This document shows positions 57,699 to 64,000 of a stretch of DNA of 64,000 bases, in pieces. The notes below the pieces were generated by a model. That model ran no database searches. It had not been told where the DNA came from and worked only from the letters and a program-made list of their open reading frames with translations. The stretch is from Novosphingopyxis iocasae. GTDB lineage: Bacteria > Pseudomonadota > Alphaproteobacteria > Sphingomonadales > Sphingomonadaceae. Position 1 is the first letter of the stretch; each line of letters begins with the position of its first letter. The translations under genes and the position numbers were made by a program. Location of the stretch: assembly GCF_014334095.1 (NCBI RefSeq), contig NZ_CP060495.1, positions 1,697,001 through 1,761,000 on the forward strand, read 5' to 3'.

Positions 57699-57702
<4 letters not shown>
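56392..57702 (-). CDS. DUF58 domain protein (MoxR-associated, vWA-like)
   Basis: 436 residues: two TM helices at the start ([20 protein letters not shown]), then the DUF58 core [20 protein letters not shown] and [14 protein letters not shown], and a vWA-like part ([20 protein letters not shown]) whose DxSxx motif reads DSGRL. DUF58 proteins pair with MoxR ATPases. ATG 57702 overlaps the moxR stop by four bases. Confidence 0.9.
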
Positions 57703-58654
<952 letters not shown>

Positions 58655-58658
<4 letters not shown>

Positions 58659-59851
58659 CTCTGTCCTTCGATCCAGTGGGCGAGCGCTCTTGCGCGCGTG
58701 TGCAATTCCTCTTCGTTCTGGGCATTCGCCACCGCATCGGCGCGGGTGGAGAAGGCGCGTTCCTCGCCTCGTTGGCCGGTGCGTGCGTCGATCCATTCGG
58801 CCAGCCGGTCTCCGCTTAGCGAAGGCGGCGCGCCGAGCCGTTCGCCCGCACGCGCGCGCATCATCGCGGCGTAGCGCGGGCCGAGCCCGCCGATCCGCCC
58901 GGCCCGGCGCAGCAGGTCCGCGCTCGTTTCCACCAGCGTGCGCTTGCCCAGCGCGAACACGCGGGCGCGCTTTGCGACGGGGCCGAAGCGGTTGAACCCA
59001 TGAATCAGCGCCAGCAGCCCGGCGAACAGCAGGATTAGCGTCAGCGGCAGGAATGGCGGATCGAACAGAAGCTTGCCCAGATTGCGCGCGCCCGCGGTGG
59101 ACAGGCGCGGCGTCGCGATCAGCACCGGATCGCCGGTGTAACGCAGGTGATCCACCAGCGCGAACATCGCGCGCGCATTCGCCAGATCGTCGATCCCGGC
59201 ATTGTTCATCATGTCCGGATCGGTCAGCACATAATCGCGCTCATGCTTGCCCGGCACGATCAGGCCCCGCCCCGCCCCTTCCGGAAGCCCGTCTTCCGTG
59301 TCGGCATCGCCGCGCGCCACATGCAGTTTGTCCGGCAGCGTCACCGTGACGCCGAACAGATCGGTGCGTGTGCCGCCCTGCGTCTCCGTAATCTTACCGG
59401 GCGCGATCGGGTCCAACAGGCTGTCCAGCGCGTCGGGCGGGAAGGTGCCCACCGCACCCACCCTCTTCTGGCTCAGGCCCATCGGCGCCACCGCCCATTT
59501 GGGTAGCACGAACAGCACCGGCTCCTCCGCATCGGCGCGGATTTCAGCGATCTCTTGCAATGCTTCCGGATTATCCTTGGCATCGACGAAGACGATCAGC
59601 AGCCCCTTCTGCCGCAAATCCATCTTGCGTGTCAGGACGCGCGTTTCCGGGCCCGCCTCGCGCAGCAGCCGCACGAAACCCGAATAGCCCACCGCCGTAT
59701 TCGATGTGGGCGAGGCGGTGACGCCCTGCTCGCTCATCTTTTGCGGCGCATAGCTGTTCAGCACGAACGCCAGCAGCCCCGCGATCAAGCTGATCGCGAT
59801 GCCGGCAATCACCACATTGCGCGCGAATGGGTTGGCGGCTTTTTCGCTCAT
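58655..59851 (-). CDS. DUF4350 domain membrane protein
   Basis: 398 residues: one TM helix at the start ([20 protein letters not shown]), a periplasmic DUF4350 domain (about 45-260, with [19 protein letters not shown]), a second TM helix (about 270-290) and a soluble C-terminal helical domain ([20 protein letters not shown]). Part of the MoxR cluster by overlapping starts (four bases with the gene before and after). Confidence 0.88.
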
Positions 59852-60495
59852 GCCGCCCGCCAGCTTCCGGAGAAGGCGAAGCGTTCATAGGCGTCGCGCG
59901 CCTCTTTCCAGCCTTCAGCGCCCACCGGACGCCGCGCGAACAGTGCGCGCTCCGTGATCCCGGCCATCGCCCCGAACGGCTCGCGCGCCTGTTCGGGCAG
60001 GCCCGGCGCCCCGGCAATGTCGCGCGCGGTGGTGGACGGCATCAGAAAATCGGGCAGGCGTCCCGCGATATCCTCGACCGATCGGCGCAGGAGCAGATGC
60101 ACCGCCTCCTCATAGCGTCCGTCCGCCGCCAGCGCTTCGGCCTCTTTCAGCAGGTGGCGCGCAGCGGCCGCCTCGGGCCGCCAAGCCTCCCCTGCCTCTT
60201 CCGGCACCTTACTCTTCTGCCATGGCCAGCGAATTGCGACGCCCAGCAGATCGCGGGCGATCCACCAGATCACGAGCGCCGCGACCAGCGCCAGCCCGAT
60301 GTAGAACAGATACGGCACCGCCGGTGCCATCCATTGCAGAAATTTGATCAGCGGCTCCAGCCAGCTGGGCGGCTCGGGCGGAACATAGGGCGGCAAATCG
60401 AACTGAATCGCATTGTCCCGGAGCAGCGCTGCATGCGCTGCCTCCAGCTGCCTGTCCTCGGCGCCCCCCGCCGCGATCACCTGCTGTGCCGCCAT
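59848..60495 (-). CDS. DUF4129-like membrane protein, first gene of the MoxR cluster
   Basis: 215 residues from ATG 60495. One TM helix (about 65-87: VPYLFYIGLALVAALVIWWI) and a soluble helical C-terminus with AAAARHLLKEAEALAADGRY and EEAVHLLLRRSVEDIAGRLP, the pattern seen in DUF4129. It begins the DUF4129-DUF4350-moxR-DUF58-spoIIM-RDD operon, divergent from serS. Confidence 0.8.
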   Translation of the reverse strand: MAAQQVIAAGGAEDRQLEAAHAALLRDNAIQFDLPPYVPPEPPSWLEPLIKFLQWMAPAVPYLFYIGLALVAALVIWWIARDLLGVAIRWPWQKSKVPEEAGEAWRPEAAAARHLLKEAEALAADGRYEEAVHLLLRRSVEDIAGRLPDFLMPSTTARDIAGAPGLPEQAREPFGAMAGITERALFARRPVGAEGWKEARDAYERFAFSGSWRAA

Positions 60496-60615
60496 CGCGC
60501 CGGACCTTGGCGACGCGGCCTGCGCTTGGCAAGCGCTGGACGGGCGCACAAGCGCACTTTATGCGGGCGGGCGTAACCACGATCCGCCCAACATCGATCA
60601 AGAAGACGAACCGCC

Positions 60616-61884
60616 ATGCTCGACATCAAACAGCTCCGCAACGATCCCGAGGGCGTGCGCGCCGCACTGGCCAAGCGCGGGGCGGATATCGACCTTGCCC
60701 CGATCCTGAAGCTGGACGAGGAAGTCCGCGCGCTCACCGGCCGCATCGACGCCGTGCAGGCGGAGCGCAACGCGATCGCCAAAGCGATGGGGCAGACCAA
60801 AGGCAAGCCCGATCCCGAAAGCATCGCCAAGGCCAGCGCGCTGAAGGCGGAAGCGGCGGACCTTGCCACCGAACAGGGCATTGTGCGCGGACGGTTCGAG
60901 GAGGCCATGGCGGGCCTGCCCAACCTGCCCGATGCGCGCGTGCCCGAAGGCGGCAAGGAAGCCAACCGCGTCATCCGCAGCTGGGGGGAAAAGCCGGATC
61001 TGGGCGACAAGCCGCTCAGCCATCTCGAACTGATCGAGAAACACGGCCTCGTCGATTTCGAGCGCGGCGTGAAGATGGCGGGCAGCAATTTCTGGCTCTA
61101 CACCGGCGACGGCGCGGCGATGGAATGGGCGCTGCTCGACTGGTTCAACCGCAGCCATCACCAGGATGGCTACACCTTCTTCCTGCCGCCGCATCTGCTG
61201 CTGCCCGAAAGCGGCTATGGTGCGGGGCAGTTCCCCAAGTTCAAGGACGATGTCTTCCACATCCAGGTAAAGGAAGGCGGGCAGGAACGCTTCCTGCTGC
61301 CCACCGCCGAGACCGCTCTTCTGAACATCTACCGCGACGAAATTCTTCCCGCCGAAAAGTTGCCGATCAAGGCATTCGCCTACACGCCCTGCTATCGGCG
61401 TGAGGGCGGCGGTGCGCGCGCGGACGAGCGCGGCACGGTGCGCGGGCACCAGTTCAACAAGGTGGAAATGTTCCAGTTCGTCGACGAGGATCAGGGCGAT
61501 GCGGCGCTGGACGAACTGCTGGGCCGCGCGGAGAGCCTGCTGCAGCAACTCGGCCTGCATTACCGCACCGTGCTGCTGGCCGCTGGAGACGTCAGCGCGT
61601 CGATGGCCGTGACATACGATGTCGAGGTGTGGATCCCCTCGATCAACGATTACAAGGAAATCAGCTCGGTCAGCTGGGCGAAGGATTATCAGGCCCGCCG
61701 CGCGCGCATCCGTACGCGGGGCAAGGATGAGAAGCAGACGCGCTTCGTCCACACGCTGAACGGTTCGGGCCTGGCCACCAGCCGGCTTTTCCCGGCGATC
61801 CTGGAGCAGCACCAGCAGGCGTACGGCAGCATCGCCATCCCCGAACCCTTACGCGCCTGGATGGGCAAGGACCGGATCGGCTGA
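60616..61884 (+). CDS. serS: Seryl-tRNA synthetase
   Basis: 422 residues: an N-terminal coiled-coil arm (about 27-100, with EEVRALTGRIDAVQAERNAI) and a class II catalytic core (LLPTAETALLNIYRDEILP; YTPCYRREGGGARADERGTV; motif 3 NGSGLATSRLFPAILEQHQ). It charges tRNA-Ser. ATG 60616 lies 120 bases from the divergent operon start. Confidence 0.97.
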   Translation: MLDIKQLRNDPEGVRAALAKRGADIDLAPILKLDEEVRALTGRIDAVQAERNAIAKAMGQTKGKPDPESIAKASALKAEAADLATEQGIVRGRFEEAMAGLPNLPDARVPEGGKEANRVIRSWGEKPDLGDKPLSHLELIEKHGLVDFERGVKMAGSNFWLYTGDGAAMEWALLDWFNRSHHQDGYTFFLPPHLLLPESGYGAGQFPKFKDDVFHIQVKEGGQERFLLPTAETALLNIYRDEILPAEKLPIKAFAYTPCYRREGGGARADERGTVRGHQFNKVEMFQFVDEDQGDAALDELLGRAESLLQQLGLHYRTVLLAAGDVSASMAVTYDVEVWIPSINDYKEISSVSWAKDYQARRARIRTRGKDEKQTRFVHTLNGSGLATSRLFPAILEQHQQAYGSIAIPEPLRAWMGKDRIG

Positions 61885-61950
61885 CCCGCCATGCCCGGCG
61901 CCAACAAGCAAGTGACGGGCGGGCGCGGCTCGGCTATCAGAGGCGGCAAC

Positions 61951-62523
61951 ATGTTATCGCTGCCTAATATTCTGACGCTATCCCGCATATTGGCGGTGCC
62001 GATCCTGGCCTTTCTGCTGTGGCCGGATTTCGAGCCGCTGGGGCTGGAGCCTCGCCGGCTGGATTATCTGATCGCCTTTGCGCTCTACTGCCTGATGGGC
62101 ATCACGGATTATTTCGATGGCTATCTGGCGCGTGCCAGCGGCGCGGTGTCTCGGCTCGGCCAGTTTCTCGATCCGATCGCGGACAAGATCATGATCGCCG
62201 CGGTGATCCTGATGCTGGTCTTCACCCGCGACATTCAGGGGTACAACGTCGCCGCTGCGCTGATCATTTTGCTGCGCGAGATCATCGTGTCGGGACTGCG
62301 CGAATTCTTGTCGGGCATTCAGGTGTCCATGCCGGTCTCGCGTCTCGCCAAATGGAAGACGACGGCGCAGCTCGTCGCCTTCGGCGCGATCATCCTTGCG
62401 GGCGGTCTGCCGATGTGGACCTTCATCGGCGTTGCCGGCCTCATCCTGCTCTGGATTGCGGCGATCCTGACGCTCGTCACCGGCTGGGACTATCTGCGCC
62501 TCGGCCTCAAGCATATGGACTGA
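61951..62523 (+). CDS. pgsA: CDP-diacylglycerol-glycerol-3-phosphate 3-phosphatidyltransferase
   Basis: 190 residues from ATG 61951 (AGAGGC upstream), giving the usual start LSLPNILTLSRILAVPILAF; an ATG at 61891 would add 20 unlikely residues. The CDP-alcohol phosphatidyltransferase signature DGYLARASGAVSRLGQFLDP is complete. It makes phosphatidylglycerol phosphate at the inner membrane. moaD begins eight bases after its stop. Confidence 0.94.
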   Translation: MLSLPNILTLSRILAVPILAFLLWPDFEPLGLEPRRLDYLIAFALYCLMGITDYFDGYLARASGAVSRLGQFLDPIADKIMIAAVILMLVFTRDIQGYNVAAALIILLREIIVSGLREFLSGIQVSMPVSRLAKWKTTAQLVAFGAIILAGGLPMWTFIGVAGLILLWIAAILTLVTGWDYLRLGLKHMD

Positions 62524-62530
62524 TGCGCCC

Positions 62531-62776
62531 ATGAAGATCGTCTATTTCGCCTGGGTGCGGGAGCAGATCGGCTGCGACGAAGAACCCGCACCGGAAGGCG
62601 CCTCCACGGTCGCCGAACTCGTCGAATTGCTGCGCAGCAAAGGCGGCGGTCACGCCGCGGCGCTGGCCGATGAAAGCCGCCTGCGTTTCGCGCTCGATCA
62701 GCAGATGGTGAAGGCCGATGCGGCGCTGAACGGCGCGTCCGAACTCGCCATCTTCCCTCCGGTCACCGGCGGATGA
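62531..62776 (+). CDS. moaD: Molybdopterin synthase sulfur carrier subunit
   Basis: 81 residues with a beta-grasp layout (KIVYFAWVREQIGCDEE) and a C-terminal Gly-Gly (FPPVTGG) that carries the thiocarboxylate. It transfers sulfur to cyclic pyranopterin with MoaE, whose gene overlaps it by four bases. Confidence 0.94.
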   Translation: MKIVYFAWVREQIGCDEEPAPEGASTVAELVELLRSKGGGHAAALADESRLRFALDQQMVKADAALNGASELAIFPPVTGG

Positions 62777-63234
62777 TCCGCGTTGCCGTCCAGACCGAGC
62801 GCTTCGATCAGGGCGCTGAGCTCGATGCGCTGGCCGAAACCGGCGCGGGCGCGGTGGCGAGCTTCCTCGGCATCGTGCGCGCAGACGGCGACATCGCCTA
62901 TCCGGACCGCCGCGTCGTGGCGCTGGAGCTGGAACAATATCCCGGCATGACCGTGGCGGCGCTGCGCAGCCTCGCCGAAACCGCGAACGAGCGGTTCGAT
63001 CTCACCGGCGCCGTCGTGATCCACCGCATCGGCAAGCTGGAGGCAGGCGCGCCCATCGTTCTCGCCGCCACCGCCGCACCGCACCGCGCCGCCGCGCTGG
63101 ACGCTTGCGCTTTCCTGATCGACCGCCTGAAAACGCAAGCGCCCTTCTGGAAGAAACAGCATTTCGCCGACGGCAGCGCCAAATGGGTGGAAGCCAAAGC
63201 CAGCGACGACGCACGCGCCGCGGGCTGGGAATGA
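62773..63234 (+). CDS. moaE: Molybdopterin synthase catalytic subunit
   Basis: 153 residues: GAGAVASFLGIVRADGDIAY, LELEQYPGMTVAALRSLAE, IHRIGKLEAGAPIVLAATAA and KTQAPFWKKQHFADGSAKW, the last holding the catalytic lysines. It forms molybdopterin with MoaD. ATG 62773 overlaps moaD by four bases. Confidence 0.95.
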   Translation: MIRVAVQTERFDQGAELDALAETGAGAVASFLGIVRADGDIAYPDRRVVALELEQYPGMTVAALRSLAETANERFDLTGAVVIHRIGKLEAGAPIVLAATAAPHRAAALDACAFLIDRLKTQAPFWKKQHFADGSAKWVEAKASDDARAAGWE

Positions 63235-63328
63235 TTTCGCGCCTATAGCTCCCCTTGGCGGCAAGTCCGGAGCTGGCGGGGAAGGATAATCGAGCGGCCC
63301 CCTTCCCCCGCCTCGTTCCCTCGCCCAT

Positions 63329-64000
63329 ATGGCCATTCGCATGGCGAGCACGGGCAAACTCACGAGCGGATCGATCCGCTATCATCTGTTTCACCAGACC
63401 TGGCCCAATGTCTTCGGCGTCGCCGCCTTGATGTCGATCGGCATTATCGATGCCTATTTCGTGGGACAAGAAGGCCCGAACCAGCTCGCCGCGATCAGCT
63501 TCATCTTTCCCATCATCACCGCGCTTTCGAGCCTGGGCGTCGGCGTGATCGTGGGCATCAATTCGGTGGTGAGCCGCGCGCTGGGCCGGGGCGAGCATGA
63601 TTTGGCCGAAACGCGCGGGCTGCAGGGCTTCGTCATTGCCGCCATCGCGGGGCTGGGAATTGCCGCCTTGCTCTATCTCTTCCAGGGGGCGCTGTTCCGC
63701 GCGATGAATGCAGGCGAGGATCTCGCCCCGCTGATCCGCGCTTACATGACGCCCTATGCGCTGGGTTTTCCCTTCGTAATGGCGATGATGAGCCTCAACG
63801 GTATGTTGCGCGGACAGGGCGCGGCGCTGCGCAGTTCGGCGATCCTGCTCGTCAATGCCGCGGCAAACTGGGTGCTCGATCCCATGCTGATCGCCGGATG
63901 GGGTCCGCTACCGGGATATGGCATTGCGGGCGCGGCCTATGCCAGCGTGATCGCCTTTGGTCTTGCCGGCATCACCGCCTTCATCCTGCTGCAGACCAGC
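63329..64000 (+). CDS. MATE-family multidrug/toxin efflux transporter (C-terminus beyond window end)
   Basis: 224 codons from ATG 63329 (ATG 63341 is an alternative) with no stop before the window end. About six TM helices are visible. The MATE pattern shows in FGVAALMSIGIIDAYFVGQE, LSSLGVGVIVGINSVVSRAL and LNGMLRGQGAALRSSAILLV. It would export toxic compounds by Na+ or H+ antiport. The gene is 94 bases after moaE; function in a shared operon is unlikely. Confidence 0.88.
   Translation, partial: MAIRMASTGKLTSGSIRYHLFHQTWPNVFGVAALMSIGIIDAYFVGQEGPNQLAAISFIFPIITALSSLGVGVIVGINSVVSRALGRGEHDLAETRGLQGFVIAAIAGLGIAALLYLFQGALFRAMNAGEDLAPLIRAYMTPYALGFPFVMAMMSLNGMLRGQGAALRSSAILLVNAAANWVLDPMLIAGWGPLPGYGIAGAAYASVIAFGLAGITAFILLQTS

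Noticed and set aside
60598..61812. A 404-codon minus-strand frame over serS
   Set aside because: Shadow of seryl-tRNA synthetase with no recognisable motif.

Overview
The window is a GC-rich (about 64 percent by eye) chromosomal segment of an alphaproteobacterium, most likely of the order Sphingomonadales. This rests on gene content: an ATP12-type F1 assembly chaperone, an alphaproteobacterial SspB adaptor, a DUF2794 protein, a TonB protein and a large TonB-dependent receptor, a complete CIRCE operator before groES-groEL, and two copies of an inverted repeat of the type scattered through sphingomonad genomes. Most genes are housekeeping and tightly packed. No rRNA, tRNA, CRISPR array, insertion sequence or prophage was found.

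Layout. 1-3.6 kb: a DedA-like membrane protein (cut by the window edge), an AGCS amino acid:Na+ symporter, a DJ-1/PfpI protein and a hypothetical protein. 3.7-5.6 kb: a LytS/LytTR-type two-component pair with overlapping genes. 5.6-9.3 kb: thiS-thiG, aroQ, accB-accC. 9.4-16.3 kb: an aldo/keto reductase, a DsbA-like protein, TonB, isovaleryl-CoA dehydrogenase, an SDR and membrane proteins. 16.3-19.6 kb: cysE-DUF2794 divergent from oxyR, then a fasciclin protein and a 58-residue protein. 19.7-24.9 kb: groES-groEL and a his operon (hisB, yciI-like, hisH, hisA, hisF). 25-29.2 kb: sspB, fumC, an MscS channel and gmk. 29.2-34.2 kb: a Met/His-rich periplasmic protein, then crcB-rluC-HAD-membrane protein-ATP12 and a lipoprotein. 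37-46 kb: acnA, an SDR, two soluble chemoreceptor-like proteins and a porin-like protein. 46-53.5 kb: a Gly/Tyr-rich surface protein, nadE, a TonB-dependent receptor and an EAL phosphodiesterase. 53.5-60.5 kb: mmsB and a six-gene MoxR/DUF58/SpoIIM/RDD operon. 60.6-64 kb: serS, pgsA, moaD-moaE and a MATE transporter cut by the window end.

The outlier is 34.4-36.8 kb, an island visibly richer in A+T (one 60-base sample is 42 percent GC) inserted between a lipoprotein gene and acnA. It holds five genes on one strand. A 100-residue winged-helix protein is followed by three tiny helix-turn-helix proteins (66, 60 and 65 residues) that look like paralogues of each other. After a 185-base gap comes a 345-residue protein with an N-terminal winged-helix-like segment and a C-terminal CHAT (caspase-like) protease domain whose His-Cys dyad is intact. 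I do not recognise this arrangement as a named system. A protease effector controlled by several small DNA-binding-type proteins, possibly a phage-defence or abortive-infection module, is the main candidate for an undescribed system here.

Two further genes (a periplasmic protein at 29.2-30.1 kb and a HAD phosphatase at 31.2-31.8 kb) have strong ribosome-binding sites placed before ATT and ATC codons rather than ATG, GTG or TTG, which suggests unusual initiation codons.
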